From Fluviirhizobium alvei (GTDB taxonomy: Bacteria > Pseudomonadota > Alphaproteobacteria > Rhizobiales > Rhizobiaceae): DNA of 64,000 nucleotides. The first letter of the stretch is position 1; every line of letters starts with the position of its first letter. Location of the stretch: contig NZ_JAUOZU010000002.1 in the NCBI RefSeq assembly GCF_030551875.1, positions 1 through 64,000 of the forward strand. Reading direction: 5' to 3'. The translations under genes and the position numbers were made by a program. Under the pieces are notes generated by a model. It made no database searches and was not told where the DNA came from. It saw only the letters and a program-made list of their open reading frames with translations. Shown here piece after piece: positions 49,206 through 58,940 of the stretch.

Positions 49206-50144
49206 ATGACCGATTACAAGAGCATCATCGATGCCGAGACCTGGGCCTTCATCGATCGCACCAACAGCTACTATCCGCCCGATGCGGTCGATTATTCGAT
49301 CGAGCGCCAGCGCGAGGTCTATAATACGATGTGCCGTGAGTTCCATCACGGCTATCCGGAAGGCATTTCGGCCGAGAACAAGCTCATCCATGCCAAGGGT
49401 CGCGACATTCCGGCCCGCCGCTATCGCGCCTCGCGCTACGATGCCCATGCTGTGGTGCTCTATTTCCATGGCGGCGGCTTCGTCGTCGGCGGTCTGGAAA
49501 GCCATGATGATGTCTGCGCCGATATCTGCGCCCGCACCCATTACGAGGTGATCTCGGTCGATTACCGGCTGGCACCGGAATTCAAGCATCCCGCCGCCTT
49601 CGAAGATGCTTTGGCCGGCTTCGAATGGGTGGCGGGCGGCTATGATCTGCCGATCATCCTGGCGGGCGATTCCGCCGGCGGCAATCTCGCCGCTGCGGTT
49701 GCGCATGCCACGCGCAATCACAAGCAGGCGGCGATCGGCCAGGTGCTGATCTATCCCGGCCTCGGCGGCGGCTTCAAAACCGCCTCCTTCGTCAAGCATG
49801 CCGAAGCGCCGATGCTGACAGCGCGCGATATCGAATTCTACCAGCATATCCGCGGCGAGGTAGCCCCGGGCGATGTCACGGCCGCACCGCTGCAGGATAC
49901 GGATTTTTCGCATCTGCCGCCGACTATCGTCATCACCGCCGAATGCGATCCGCTCTCGTCGGATGGCGAGATCTATGGCAAAAAGATCCGCGCTGCCGGC
50001 GGCAAGGCCTGGTGGCATGAGGAGGCCGGGCTCGTGCATGGCTATCTGCGCGCCCGCCACACCGTTGCCCGCGCCCGCGAAAGCTTCACCCGCATTGTCG
50101 AGGCGATCAAGGCGCTCGGTCACGGCGAATGGCACCATCCCTGA
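49206..50144 (+). CDS. HSL-family alpha/beta hydrolase (esterase), copy 1
   Basis: Carboxylesterase of 312 aa in the hormone-sensitive-lipase family. The oxyanion motif HGGGF (residues 88-92) precedes the nucleophile Ser156 in GDSAGG. The acid is Asp248 (ECDPLSSDG) and the base His278 (GLVHGYL). No signal peptide is present, so it is cytoplasmic. It shares its layout and many blocks (SHDDVCA, PEFxHPAAFEDA, VLIYPGLGG) with the next gene, so the pair arose by tandem duplication. Its substrate is unknown. It may serve the oligopeptide-type importer operon downstream. Confidence 0.9.
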   Translation: MTDYKSIIDAETWAFIDRTNSYYPPDAVDYSIERQREVYNTMCREFHHGYPEGISAENKLIHAKGRDIPARRYRASRYDAHAVVLYFHGGGFVVGGLESHDDVCADICARTHYEVISVDYRLAPEFKHPAAFEDALAGFEWVAGGYDLPIILAGDSAGGNLAAAVAHATRNHKQAAIGQVLIYPGLGGGFKTASFVKHAEAPMLTARDIEFYQHIRGEVAPGDVTAAPLQDTDFSHLPPTIVITAECDPLSSDGEIYGKKIRAAGGKAWWHEEAGLVHGYLRARHTVARARESFTRIVEAIKALGHGEWHHP

Positions 50145-50188
50145 TCCGAAGCGAACCCGGCCCTTAAACCGCAAGGGAGTGAGCGGAG

Positions 50189-51130
50189 ATGAAGCCTGAT
50201 TATGACATTTTGCTGGATGAGGAGATGCGGGCCTATATCCGCAAGTCGCTCGAATTCTATCCCGCCGATACGACCGATGGCTCGATCGCCTTCCAGCGCC
50301 GCGTGACCAATGATCTCGCGCGCGCCTTCCATACCGGCAATCCGCCGGATGTGACCTCGGAGGATAGCGTCCTTGCGCTTGCCGATCGCAATCTTCCCAT
50401 CCGCACCTATCGCCGGCAGAATCCGGATCGTGCGGCGACGATCCTGTTCTTCCACGGCGGCGGTTTCATCGTCGGCGGGCTCGACAGCCATGACGATGTG
50501 TGCGCTGAACTGTGCGGACGCACCGGCTATGATCTCGTCTCGGTCGATTATCGCATGGCGCCGGAATTTGCCCATCCGGCCGCCTTCGAGGATGCGGTGG
50601 CCGCCTATGACTGGCTGGCCGACCATTTTCCGGGCCGCATCGTGCTCGCGGGCGATTCCGCCGGCGGCAATCTCGCCGCCTGCGTCGCCCATGCGCGGCG
50701 CCACCATCCGCATCCGCCGGCAGGCCAGGTGCTGATCTATCCCGGTCTCGGCGGCCCGCGTGATCGCGGCTCCTATCGCCTGCATGCCGAGGCACCGCTT
50801 CTGACCCTTGCTGATGTCGAATTCTGTGTCGGCCTCTATGCCGGTGGCGTCGATCCGGCGGATCCGACCTTCCAGCCGCTGGCCGATCAGGATTTCACCG
50901 GCCTGCCGATGACGGCGGTCTTTCCGGCCGAATGCGATCCGCTCGCTTCTGACGGCGCCGATTACCAGGCCCGCATCAAGGCGGCCGGTGGCCGCGTCCA
51001 CCATCGGCTCGAACAGGGACTGGTGCATGGCCATATCCGCTCCCGTCGGTTGGTGCGGCGGGCAGGCGAAGCTTTCGATCGCATCGTCGAAGCCGTCGAT
51101 GCGTTCGGCAAGGGGCATTGGCCCTATTGA
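50189..51130 (+). CDS. HSL-family alpha/beta hydrolase (esterase), copy 2
   Basis: Second esterase, 313 aa, 44 nt after copy 1. It has HGGGF (residues 89-93), nucleophile Ser157 in GDSAGG, acid in ECDPLASDG and base in GLVHGHI. The N-terminal 60 residues differ most from copy 1, so substrate preference may have diverged. GGGAGTGAG precedes the ATG. The gene converges on the phosphatase-like gene, with a bidirectional hairpin between them. Confidence 0.9.
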   Translation: MKPDYDILLDEEMRAYIRKSLEFYPADTTDGSIAFQRRVTNDLARAFHTGNPPDVTSEDSVLALADRNLPIRTYRRQNPDRAATILFFHGGGFIVGGLDSHDDVCAELCGRTGYDLVSVDYRMAPEFAHPAAFEDAVAAYDWLADHFPGRIVLAGDSAGGNLAACVAHARRHHPHPPAGQVLIYPGLGGPRDRGSYRLHAEAPLLTLADVEFCVGLYAGGVDPADPTFQPLADQDFTGLPMTAVFPAECDPLASDGADYQARIKAAGGRVHHRLEQGLVHGHIRSRRLVRRAGEAFDRIVEAVDAFGKGHWPY

Positions 51131-51135
51131 AATCG

Positions 51136-51159
51136 GGGGCCCACTTGAGACTGGGCCCC
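51136..51159. terminator. Bidirectional hairpin between the esterase and phosphodiesterase-like genes
   Basis: GGGGCCCA (51136-51143) and TGGGCCCC (51152-51159) form an 8-bp stem with an 8-nt loop between convergent stop codons. Confidence 0.65.
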
Positions 51160-51165
51160 TCTTGA

Positions 51166-51999
51166 TCAGTTGAGGAAGCTGCCGGCCTTCATCGTTTCGG
51201 GAATGCTCACGCCGAGACGTTTCAGAATGGTCGGCGCCAGCTGCAGCTGGTCGAGCAGCAGGCCGGGATCGGCCCCTTCCGCCGGTCCGAAATAATAGAG
51301 CGCGAAATCCTGCTGGTCGGATCCGCGCCCGCCATGATGGCCGCGCAGCGACTGGCCATGGTCGGCGGTCACGATCACCTCGTAGCCTGCGGCGCGCCAG
51401 CGCGGCAGGAAGGCGGCCAGCATCGCATCCATGACAAACAGCGCCCGGTCCATCTCCGTCGATTCATGGCCGAAACGGTGGCCCATGGAATCGAGCGTGC
51501 AGGTATGCAGAATGCCGTAATCGATGCCATGGCGCTCGGTCAGCATCGTCAGCGTCGCAAACAGGTCCACATCGCTTGGTGTCATCTGGTTGTCGTGGTT
51601 GTAGCCGGTCATGGTGTGGAAGCGCCCGTGGGTGATCGGGCTTTCCGGCTCGTCATATTCCATGTCGCGCACGAGATCGAACGGGAAGCGGTTGAAGAAT
51701 TCCGACCAGTAGGAATGCGTCACCGCGCCTGTCTTGCCGCCGGCCTTGCTGATCTCGGAGAAGAGATCCGGCTGGTTGACGCGGAAGCGCACATCGTTGG
51801 AGAGAATGCCATGCACCTGCGGCGGCACACCGGTATGGATCGAGGCATAGCAGGAGGCCGAGGTCGATGGCAGCACCGAGCGCATCTTCCACACCCGCGC
51901 CTCGCCGGAGCCGACCCAGCCTTCGAGATTGCCCATATAGCGGCGCCAGTTGTCATAGGGCAGACCATCGAGGATGATCAGAAGCAGTTTGGATTTCAT
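51166..51999 (-). CDS. Alkaline-phosphatase-superfamily hydrolase (phosphodiesterase/nucleotide pyrophosphatase-like)
   Basis: Metal-dependent hydrolase of 277 aa. N-terminal LLLIILDGLPYDNW supplies the first metal Asp, and SVLPSTSASCYASIHTGVPP contains the probable Thr/Ser nucleophile region. DSMGHRFGHES and VTADHGQSLRGHHGG supply the remaining Asp and His ligands. This is the pattern of the type I phosphodiesterase/nucleotide pyrophosphatase group. No signal peptide is visible, so it acts in the cytoplasm. It is the last gene of the importer operon (6 nt after the ATPase), which suggests that the imported solute is a phosphoester or phosphodiester. Confidence 0.83.
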   Translation of the reverse strand: MKSKLLLIILDGLPYDNWRRYMGNLEGWVGSGEARVWKMRSVLPSTSASCYASIHTGVPPQVHGILSNDVRFRVNQPDLFSEISKAGGKTGAVTHSYWSEFFNRFPFDLVRDMEYDEPESPITHGRFHTMTGYNHDNQMTPSDVDLFATLTMLTERHGIDYGILHTCTLDSMGHRFGHESTEMDRALFVMDAMLAAFLPRWRAAGYEVIVTADHGQSLRGHHGGRGSDQQDFALYYFGPAEGADPGLLLDQLQLAPTILKRLGVSIPETMKAGSFLN

Positions 52000-52005
52000 T
52001 GCGTT

Positions 52006-53673
52006 TTAATTCCCTGCACTTGCCATCTTGCGGTTGCCAATCGCCTTTTCCAGCCAGCCGACTTCCATCTCGGGAACCGAGGACAGGAGCAGGCTCGTGT
52101 AATCGTCGAAGGGCGGTGTCAGCACCTCGGTCTTGGGTCCGTAGCGCACCACCTTGCCGCGATACATGACGGCGATCTGGTCGGCGATCGATTTGACGGT
52201 GGCGAGATCGTGGGTGATGAAGAGATAGGCCACATTCTCATGTTTCTGCAGGTCGAGCAGCAGCTTGAGAATGCCGTTGGCAACGAGCGGATCGAGCGCG
52301 CTCGTCACCTCGTCGCAGATGATCATCTTCGGCTTGGCCGCAAGCGCCCGCGCTATGCAGACGCGCTGCTTCTGGCCGCCGGACAGTTCTGCCGGATAGC
52401 GTCCACCATAGCCGTTGCCGAGCTCGATCATGTCGAGCAGTTCGACCACCCGCGCCTTGCGCGCCTTCTCGTCCATGCCGAAATAGAAGGAGAGGGGCCT
52501 GCCGATGATCCGCTCCACCGTGTGGCGTGGATTCATTGCCACGTCGGCCATCTGGTAGATCATCTGCAATTGCCGCAGATCTTCCTTGGACCGGTCGTCG
52601 AGCTTTTTTGAGAGGACCTTGCCGTCGAAGCGGATCTCGCCCGTCTTTGCCGGCAGAAGACCGGTGATCACGCGTGCGAGTGTCGATTTGCCGGAGCCGG
52701 ATTCGCCGACCACGGCCAGTGTCTGGCCGGGATGGACCTCGACCGACACCTGGTCGAGCACCTTGACGATACCGTTGCCATAGGCGGCATCGACGCCCCG
52801 GACTTCGAGGATCGGCCTGTCGGTCGGAACTTTCTCCACATGCGCGATCTCATGCACCGAGACGAGCGCCTGCGTATAGGCCTCTTTCGGCGCATGGATG
52901 ATCTGCTCGGTCGGACCCTTTTCGACCAGCTTGCCATGCCGGAGCACCATGATGTCATCCGACACCTGGGCGACGACGGCGAGATCATGGGTGATATAGA
53001 GGGCTGCGACGCCGGTATCGCGGATCGCTTCCTTGATGGCGGCGAGCACGTCGATCTGCGTCGTCACGTCGAGCGCGGTGGTCGGCTCGTCGAACACGAT
53101 CAGGTCCGGTTCGGGGCAGAGCGCCATCGCGGTCATCACCCGCTGCAGCTGGCCGCCCGAGACCTGGTGTGGATAGCGCTGGCCGATCGTTTCCGGATTG
53201 GGCAGCGACAGTTTGCGGAAGAGAGCCACGGCGCGCTTTTCGGCTTCGGCGCGCGAGACGACGCCATGCTTGATGGCCGATTCCACCACCTGATCCATCA
53301 GCCGCTGGGCGGGGTTGAAGGCGGCGGCGGCCGATTGGGCCACATAGCAGACTTCACGGCCGCGCAACTTGCGCATGCCCGAACGGCCTTCCTTGAGAAT
53401 GTCGCGACCGTTGAGTTTCACGGAGCCGGCGGTAATGCGCACACCGCCACGACCATAGCCCATCGAGGAGAGGCCGATCGTCGATTTGCCGGCGCCGGAT
53501 TCGCCGATCAGGCCGAGAACCTTGCCGCGTTCGAGCGTCAGCGACGCACTTTCGACAATCACCAGATTGCGCGACGCTTCACCGGGCGGATGCACGGTCG
53601 CCTCAAGCCTCAGCCCTTCGATTTCGAGCACCGGCCCCTTCTTGGCGGCGGCATGAACGGGAAAATCAGCCAT
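52006..53673 (-). CDS. Dpp/Opp-type importer ATPase, fused two-domain
   Basis: Single 555-aa polypeptide with two ATP-binding domains, equivalent to DppD plus DppF. Domain 1 has GESGAGKST and [15 protein letters not shown]. Domain 2 has GESGSGKST and [15 protein letters not shown], each with a Walker B ([24 protein letters not shown]). It energises the permease pair encoded upstream. Its start overlaps the permease stop by 8 nt. Fused ATPases of this kind are frequent in rhizobial oligopeptide-family importers for opines, sugars and peptides. Confidence 0.92.
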   Translation of the reverse strand: MADFPVHAAAKKGPVLEIEGLRLEATVHPPGEASRNLVIVESASLTLERGKVLGLIGESGAGKSTIGLSSMGYGRGGVRITAGSVKLNGRDILKEGRSGMRKLRGREVCYVAQSAAAAFNPAQRLMDQVVESAIKHGVVSRAEAEKRAVALFRKLSLPNPETIGQRYPHQVSGGQLQRVMTAMALCPEPDLIVFDEPTTALDVTTQIDVLAAIKEAIRDTGVAALYITHDLAVVAQVSDDIMVLRHGKLVEKGPTEQIIHAPKEAYTQALVSVHEIAHVEKVPTDRPILEVRGVDAAYGNGIVKVLDQVSVEVHPGQTLAVVGESGSGKSTLARVITGLLPAKTGEIRFDGKVLSKKLDDRSKEDLRQLQMIYQMADVAMNPRHTVERIIGRPLSFYFGMDEKARKARVVELLDMIELGNGYGGRYPAELSGGQKQRVCIARALAAKPKMIICDEVTSALDPLVANGILKLLLDLQKHENVAYLFITHDLATVKSIADQIAVMYRGKVVRYGPKTEVLTPPFDDYTSLLLSSVPEMEVGWLEKAIGNRKMASAGN

Positions 53674-54493
53674 TGCCGCGTCCTCCCTTGAGGTCGGTGG
53701 TGCGATTGAGGATCCAGTCGGCCACCAGGTTGACGGAGATGGCGAGCATGGCGATCGCGGCGGCCGGAATGAGCGCGGCCGGAATGCCGAACACGATGCC
53801 GTCCTTGTTTTCCTTCACCATGCCGCCCCAGTCGGCATCCGGCGGCTGCACGCCGAGCCCGAGGAAGGAGAGCGCCGAAAGCAGAAGCACCGCGAAGATG
53901 AAGCGCAGGCCGAGTTCGGAGATGAGCGGCGACAGCGCATTGGGCAGGATCTCGAAGAAGATGATCCAGCGCCGGCCTTCGCCGCGCAGGCGGGCGGCTT
54001 CGACATAATCCATCACATTGATATCGACCGCCACGGCGCGCGCCAGTCGATAGACGCGGGTGGAATCGAGCAGGCCCATGACGAGGATCAGGATCGTCAG
54101 CGTCGGCGGCAGCACCGACAGCACCACGAGCCCGAAGATCAGCGTCGGCACCGCCATGATGAGATCGACGAGCCGCGACATCGTCATGTCGAGCCAGCCG
54201 CCGAACACCGCAGCGGCAAAGCCTAGAATGGTGCCGAGCCCGAAGGAAAGGGCGGTGGCCGAAAGCGCGATGAAGATGGTGGTGCGGGCGCCGAAAATCA
54301 TGCGCGACAGCAGGTCGCGGCCGAGATTGTCGGTGCCGAGCACAAACTTGTCCGACATCGGCTCCCACACGCCACCGACGATCTCGCCGAGCGGATGGGG
54401 CGCAATCACGGGCGCAAAGATCGCCACCAGCAGGAAGAGGGTGGTGATGAGCAGGCCGACCGCGGCACCGAAGGGAATGGAACGGAGCTTCAT
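53666..54493 (-). CDS. Dpp/Opp-type importer permease (DppC-like)
   Basis: Inner-membrane subunit of 275 aa with about six helices. The N-terminal region has FVLGTDNLGRDLLSRMIFGARTTI. The coupling EAA motif is DYVEAARLRGEGRRWIIFFEILPNAL and the C-terminal ILNRTTDLKGGRG is typical. It pairs with the permease encoded 10 nt upstream. Confidence 0.92.
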   Translation of the reverse strand: MKLRSIPFGAAVGLLITTLFLLVAIFAPVIAPHPLGEIVGGVWEPMSDKFVLGTDNLGRDLLSRMIFGARTTIFIALSATALSFGLGTILGFAAAVFGGWLDMTMSRLVDLIMAVPTLIFGLVVLSVLPPTLTILILVMGLLDSTRVYRLARAVAVDINVMDYVEAARLRGEGRRWIIFFEILPNALSPLISELGLRFIFAVLLLSALSFLGLGVQPPDADWGGMVKENKDGIVFGIPAALIPAAAIAMLAISVNLVADWILNRTTDLKGGRGNG

Positions 54494-54503
54494 CGGGCGC
54501 GCC

Positions 54504-55463
54504 TCACTTCGGATGCCTGAGACGGGGATTGGCGAGGATCGCCGCGATATCCGCCACCATGTTGAGCAGGATATAGACCGAGGCGAAGATCAGCCCCACC
54601 GCCTGCACCACGGGCACGTCGCGCTTGGCGACATGGTCGACCAGATACTGGCCCATGCCCGGATAGACGAAGATGACTTCCACCACCACGACACCCACCA
54701 CCAGGAAGGCGAGGTTGAGCATGACGACATTGATGATCGGCGCCAGCGCATTGGGCAGCGCATGTTTCCAGATGATCTCGAACGGGCTCAGCCCCTTGAG
54801 TTCGGCCGTTTCGATATAGGCCGATTGCATGACATTGAGGATGGCGGCGCGCGTCATCCGCATCATGTGCGCCAGCACCACCAGCGTCAGAACCAGTGCC
54901 GGCAGCGCGATCGCCTTCATCTTGTCGAGGAAGGGCATGCCGTCATAGACGGTCGAAATGGCCGGGAAGATCTGGAACTGCACGGCGAGGAAATAGATCA
55001 AGAGATAGCCGATGAAGAATTCCGGCAGCGAGGTCGAGGCAAGCGCAAAACCGGAGATAAAGCGGTCGACCAGCCCGTTGCGATAGCGCACCGCAATCAA
55101 CCCGAGAAGCACGGCGAGCGGAATGGAGGCGACGGCCGCCCAGAAGGCGAGGAACATCGTGTTCTTGAGGCGGGGCCAGATCGAGGAGGCAATGTCCTGG
55201 CCGCTCGAGAGCGCCGTGCCGAGGTCGCCGGTCAGCGCATGGCCGAGCCATTTGAAATAGCGGACATAGGCGGGATCGTTGAGGCCGAGCGCTTCGCGCA
55301 GGTTGGCAAGCGCCTGCGGCGTCGCCGACTGGCCGAGAATGGATTGGGCCACATCGCCGGGCAGGATCTGCGTGCCGACGAAGATCATGATCGAGACGAA
55401 GAACAGGAGAAGGAGGCTGAGCGCGATACGCTCAGCCACCATTTTCAGGATCGGGGAGGACAT
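54504..55463 (-). CDS. Dpp/Opp-type importer permease (DppB-like)
   Basis: Inner-membrane subunit of 319 aa. LLLLFFVSIMIFVGTQILPGDVAQSILG and the EAA loop SAYIETAELKGLSPFEIIWKHALPNAL are diagnostic of DppB/OppB. It follows the binding-protein gene by 13 nt and forms the channel with the DppC-like subunit. Confidence 0.92.
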   Translation of the reverse strand: MSSPILKMVAERIALSLLLLFFVSIMIFVGTQILPGDVAQSILGQSATPQALANLREALGLNDPAYVRYFKWLGHALTGDLGTALSSGQDIASSIWPRLKNTMFLAFWAAVASIPLAVLLGLIAVRYRNGLVDRFISGFALASTSLPEFFIGYLLIYFLAVQFQIFPAISTVYDGMPFLDKMKAIALPALVLTLVVLAHMMRMTRAAILNVMQSAYIETAELKGLSPFEIIWKHALPNALAPIINVVMLNLAFLVVGVVVVEVIFVYPGMGQYLVDHVAKRDVPVVQAVGLIFASVYILLNMVADIAAILANPRLRHPK

Positions 55464-55476
55464 CTCTCCCGAAGCC

Positions 55477-57063
55477 TCAGGCGCTCACCCAGCAACGCGA
55501 CAGCGCGTAGCCGCCGGACAGTTCGAAGTTGGGATCGTCCACCCAGCCTTCGACATTCGGGCCGGTCGCGTCGAGATAGTCGTTGAACATCGGGCAGATA
55601 AGGCCGCCTTCGTCGCGCACGATCAGCGCCATGTCGCGATAGATCGCCTTGCGCTTGGCCTGGTCGAGTTCCGAACGGGCCTCGATCAGCATCTTGTCGA
55701 ACTTCTCGTTGAAGAAGCGGGTGTCGTTCCAGTCCGACTTCGAATAATAGGCGGTCGAATACATCTGGTCCTGGGTCGGACGGCCGCCCCAATAGGAGGT
55801 CGAGAAGGGCTGCTTGTTCCACACTTCCGACCAGTAGCCGTCACCCGGCTCGCGCTTGATGTCGAGCGTGATGCCGGCCTTGGCGCAGGACTGCTGGTAA
55901 AGCTGGGCCGCATCGACGGCGCCGGGGAAGGCGACATCCGAGGTCCGCAGCAGCACAGAACCGGAATGACCGGACTTCTTGTAATGGAAGGCGGCCTTGT
56001 CGGGATCGAAGGCGCGCTGTTCGATATCGTCGGAGAACAGCGGATAGGCCTTGTTGATCGGAATGTCGTTGCCGACCGAACCGTAGCCCATCAGGATCTT
56101 CTGCACCATTTCCTCGCGGTCCATCGCATATTTCAGCGCCAGACGCAGGTCGTTGTTGTCGAAGGGCGCCGTGTTGCAATGGGCGATGAACACATAGTGA
56201 CCGCGGCCGGAAGCCGAGCGGATCGTCACGCCCGGCAGGCGCTTGACCAGATCAACGATCTTCGGCTCGACGCGGTTGATCATGTTGACCTGGCCGCTCT
56301 GCAGCGCCGCCATGCGGGCCGTTGCGTCATTGATGACGAGGATCTCGATCGTGCCGGCAAAGCCGAAATCCGGGTTCCAGTAGCCGTCATATTTCTCGCC
56401 GACCAGACGCACGCCCGGCTCGTTGGTGACCACCTTGTAGGGGCCGCAACCGATGCCTTCGGTCGGGTTGTCCTTGCCGCCGTTCGGCTGGATCATCAGG
56501 TGATAGTCGGCCATCAGGTAGGGCAGGTCGGCATTGCCTTCCTTGAGCGTGATCACCACGTCGCCGCCATCGGCCTTCACGCTTTCGATCGAACCCATCA
56601 GGCCGAGCGCGCCTGATTTGGAATTGGCATCCGAATGGCGTTCCATCGTCGCCACCACGTCGGCCGGGGTCACGTCCTTGCCATTGTGGAAGGTCACGCC
56701 CTTGCGGATCTTGAAGGTCCAGACCTTGGCATCCTTGGAGGCATTGACCTCTTCGGCGACCTTGGGAACGATATCGCCGGTCGGACCGACGGTGACGAGA
56801 CCTTCGCCCCACTGCCAGCCGAACGTCGCCGGAACCTGGCTCTGCCAGGTGGCGGGATCGAGGCTGTCGGTGGAAGCGCCGCCCTGCATGCCGGCCTTCA
56901 GCGTGCCGCCGCGAACCGGGCCGGCTGCGCGCACGGCGCTTGCGATCAGGCCGTTGGCGAAAGTGGAGGCAACGCCCAGTGCAGCGGCACGGCCGAGGAA
57001 ATCGCGGCGGCTGAGTTTACCGAGTGCGACACGATGGCTGAGGTAGGAGAGTTCATCCGACAT
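55477..57063 (-). CDS. Periplasmic binding protein of the dpp/opp-type importer (Tat signal)
   Basis: Family 5 (SBP_bac_5) binding protein of 528 aa. A twin-arginine leader (LSRRDFLGRAAALGVASTFA, residues about 17-36) precedes the mature domain beginning GGTLKAGMQGG. Conserved blocks are WTFKIRKGVTFHNGKDVTPADVVATMER and DLRLALKYAMDREEMVQKILMG. The first gene of the operon SBP-permease-permease-ATPase-phosphodiesterase. The ligand cannot be named from sequence. The operon ending suggests a phosphorylated compound. Confidence 0.9.
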   Translation of the reverse strand: MSDELSYLSHRVALGKLSRRDFLGRAAALGVASTFANGLIASAVRAAGPVRGGTLKAGMQGGASTDSLDPATWQSQVPATFGWQWGEGLVTVGPTGDIVPKVAEEVNASKDAKVWTFKIRKGVTFHNGKDVTPADVVATMERHSDANSKSGALGLMGSIESVKADGGDVVITLKEGNADLPYLMADYHLMIQPNGGKDNPTEGIGCGPYKVVTNEPGVRLVGEKYDGYWNPDFGFAGTIEILVINDATARMAALQSGQVNMINRVEPKIVDLVKRLPGVTIRSASGRGHYVFIAHCNTAPFDNNDLRLALKYAMDREEMVQKILMGYGSVGNDIPINKAYPLFSDDIEQRAFDPDKAAFHYKKSGHSGSVLLRTSDVAFPGAVDAAQLYQQSCAKAGITLDIKREPGDGYWSEVWNKQPFSTSYWGGRPTQDQMYSTAYYSKSDWNDTRFFNEKFDKMLIEARSELDQAKRKAIYRDMALIVRDEGGLICPMFNDYLDATGPNVEGWVDDPNFELSGGYALSRCWVSA

Positions 57064-57103
57064 TGCTGTTCCCTGTTCTTGAAGAAATTAATTAGCCATG
57101 AAT

Positions 57104-57120
57104 AGCCACATAATGTGGCT
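57104..57120. promoter_or_regulatory. Inverted repeat upstream of the importer operon
   Basis: AGCCACA (57104-57110) and TGTGGCT (57114-57120) are exact inverted arms with a 3-nt spacer, 40-57 bp before the binding-protein start. It is a candidate operator, with no regulator gene adjacent. Confidence 0.4.
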
Positions 57121-57353
57121 GGTATTTTTGTCCGCATGGCTCGCCTGCGTCAAGCGCTGTTCTGAATGCGAAATAGACACATTTTTGCCGCAAAGGCTTC
57201 CGGCCGGTAAAATCGTGCAGCCGCTTGAGAAAATTTGGAAACGAAATCGGCAAAGAATTCCCTGTGTCGATCCCGTTCCATGGGTTGAGCGCGGCCTGTC
57301 CTTGGGGCAAGATCAGGGTTCAAACGCCTGCATGCCAGCCTGAAAGGATCATA
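57121..57353. other. Divergent intergenic region before the Ca2+/H+ antiporter
   Basis: About 230 bp with no credible gene. A long frame runs into the antiporter but lacks a start signal. It should hold the antiporter promoter; no strong motif was identified beyond GAAAGGA as ribosome binding site. Confidence 0.5.
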
Positions 57354-58442
57354 ATGTCGAAGCTCTTGGCGGAACGGGTCCTGCTCATACCCATCGTCGC
57401 CGGTCTTTTGGTGTGGTTGTTCGAGCATGAGGTGCTTGCGGCCGGCCAGAGCCTGTCGCTTCTCGTCGCCTTCCTGCTGGTGGCAGCCATCGTCATGACC
57501 TCGATCCGGGTCGCCCATCATGCCGAAGTGCTCGCCCACCGGGTCGGCGATCCCTACGGCACCATGATCCTCACGCTCTCGGCCGTGCTCGTCGAGGTGA
57601 TCATGCTGGTGATCATGATGAGCAACGAGGCCTCCCCGACGCTCGTGCGCGATACGATCTATTCGGCCGTCATGCTCGATATCAACGGCATTCTCGGGCT
57701 TGCGGCCCTGCTCGGTGGTCTGAGGCACGGCGAGCAGCCCTACAATGACGATTCCGGCAAGACCTACGGCGTGATGATTCTCACAGCCATGGGCATTTCC
57801 ATGGTGGTGCCGGAATTCATTCCGGTTGCCAAATGGCATTACTATTCGATCTTCACCATCGGGGCGATGGCGCTGCTCTACACGCTCTTCCTGCGCATGC
57901 AGGTGGGCAAGCACAGCTATTTCTTCGCCTATAGCTACGAGACGATCGAGGGCAAGCCCAGCAGGGCGCCCGGTCATGGTGAGGAAGACAGCATCGCCTG
58001 GTCGATCGGCGCCATCCTTTTCGGCGTCGTGCTGATCGGCGTTCTGGCCGAATTCATGTCGGTACTGCTCAATGCGGGCCTTGAAGGAACCGGCGCTCCG
58101 CCGGCGCTGATGGCCATCGTGGTCGCCTCGATTTCGGCAGCGCCCGAAATCCTCACTGCGCTCAAGGCCGCACTGCGCAATCGCATGCAGGCGGTCGTCA
58201 ACATCGCCATGGGCGCGTCGCTCTCGACGGTCATTCTCACAGTGCCGCTGGTGGAAGCGCTCGCACTCTATAACGGTCAGCCACTGACGATGGCGATGAC
58301 GCCTGTGCAGACGGTGATGGTGGCGATTACCCTGATTGCCGCAGCGATCAACCTCAATGACGGCGAGACCAATGCAATCGAGGGCATGACGCATTTCGTG
58401 CTTTTTGCCACCTTCGTCATGTTGACCATTATCGGCCTCTGA
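57354..58442 (+). CDS. chaA: Ca2+/H+ antiporter (ChaA/CaCA family)
   Basis: Inner-membrane cation antiporter of 362 aa, about eleven helices. The two alpha repeats are VRVAHHAEVLAHRVGDPYGTMILTLSAVLVEVIMLV and MAIVVASISAAPEILTALKAALRNRMQAVVNIAMGASLSTVILTVP, both with the acidic and small residues that bind Ca2+ in CaCA proteins. A charged loop near residue 200 separates them. GAAAGGA precedes the ATG by 6-7 nt. It probably exports Ca2+, or Na+/K+ as E. coli ChaA does. A bidirectional terminator follows. Confidence 0.88.
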   Translation: MSKLLAERVLLIPIVAGLLVWLFEHEVLAAGQSLSLLVAFLLVAAIVMTSIRVAHHAEVLAHRVGDPYGTMILTLSAVLVEVIMLVIMMSNEASPTLVRDTIYSAVMLDINGILGLAALLGGLRHGEQPYNDDSGKTYGVMILTAMGISMVVPEFIPVAKWHYYSIFTIGAMALLYTLFLRMQVGKHSYFFAYSYETIEGKPSRAPGHGEEDSIAWSIGAILFGVVLIGVLAEFMSVLLNAGLEGTGAPPALMAIVVASISAAPEILTALKAALRNRMQAVVNIAMGASLSTVILTVPLVEALALYNGQPLTMAMTPVQTVMVAITLIAAAINLNDGETNAIEGMTHFVLFATFVMLTIIGL

Positions 58443-58485
58443 CAAAGGAGCAGTTTGCCGGACGAACCGGATCGGCGGCACGAAA

Positions 58486-58514
58486 AAGCCGGCCCGTGAT
58501 CGGGGCCGGCTTTA
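58486..58514. terminator. Bidirectional terminator between chaA and the lipoprotein gene
   Basis: AAAGCCGGCCC (58486-58496) and GGGCCGGCTTT (58504-58514) pair perfectly over 11 bp with a 7-nt loop. A or T runs at both ends serve both convergent genes. Confidence 0.85.
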
Positions 58515-58535
58515 CAATCCGGGAATCTGTAGGGA

Positions 58536-58940
58536 TCAGCCGGCGGCGTCGAGGAATTCCTCGCACCAGGTCGGTCCGCCCTTGACGCCGGCCTTGTCGG
58601 TGATGCGGGTGATCGAGGTGATCGTGTAGTTGCTGTCGACCGTCAATTTGACATGGCAGACAAGGTAGTCGGTGCGGGCACGCGCGACAAGCTTGCGTGC
58701 CTTGCCTTCACCTTCATACTGGGCCGGCGTGCGACGGGTCTTGTAGCCACCCTTCCAGTTGTAGGTGGAGGAGGAGCCGCTTTCCGTATCGGCGATCGGC
58801 GGGCCATAGGCGGCGAAGAATTTTCCGGCTTCCTTGCCGACCCAGCGCTTGGAGAGCGCATCTGTGGACAAGGCACCGGTGGTGGAGCAGCCGGCGAGGA
58901 GGAGGGACAGACCGGCCAGGGTCACTATGCTCAGTTTCAT
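58536..58940 (-). CDS. Small outer-membrane-type lipoprotein
   Basis: 134 aa with lipobox LLLAGC (Cys18). The mature part contains KRWVGKEAGKFFAAYGPP, a Tyr-rich central region and two cysteines (DYLVCHVKL; GPTWCEEFLDAAG) that may form a disulfide. A WVGK...F...YG.P pattern recalls small lipoproteins of the SmpA/OmlA-like or DUF4136-like sort, but no firm family can be given. It stands alone and converges on chaA. Confidence 0.7.
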   Translation of the reverse strand: MKLSIVTLAGLSLLLAGCSTTGALSTDALSKRWVGKEAGKFFAAYGPPIADTESGSSSTYNWKGGYKTRRTPAQYEGEGKARKLVARARTDYLVCHVKLTVDSNYTITSITRITDKAGVKGGPTWCEEFLDAAG

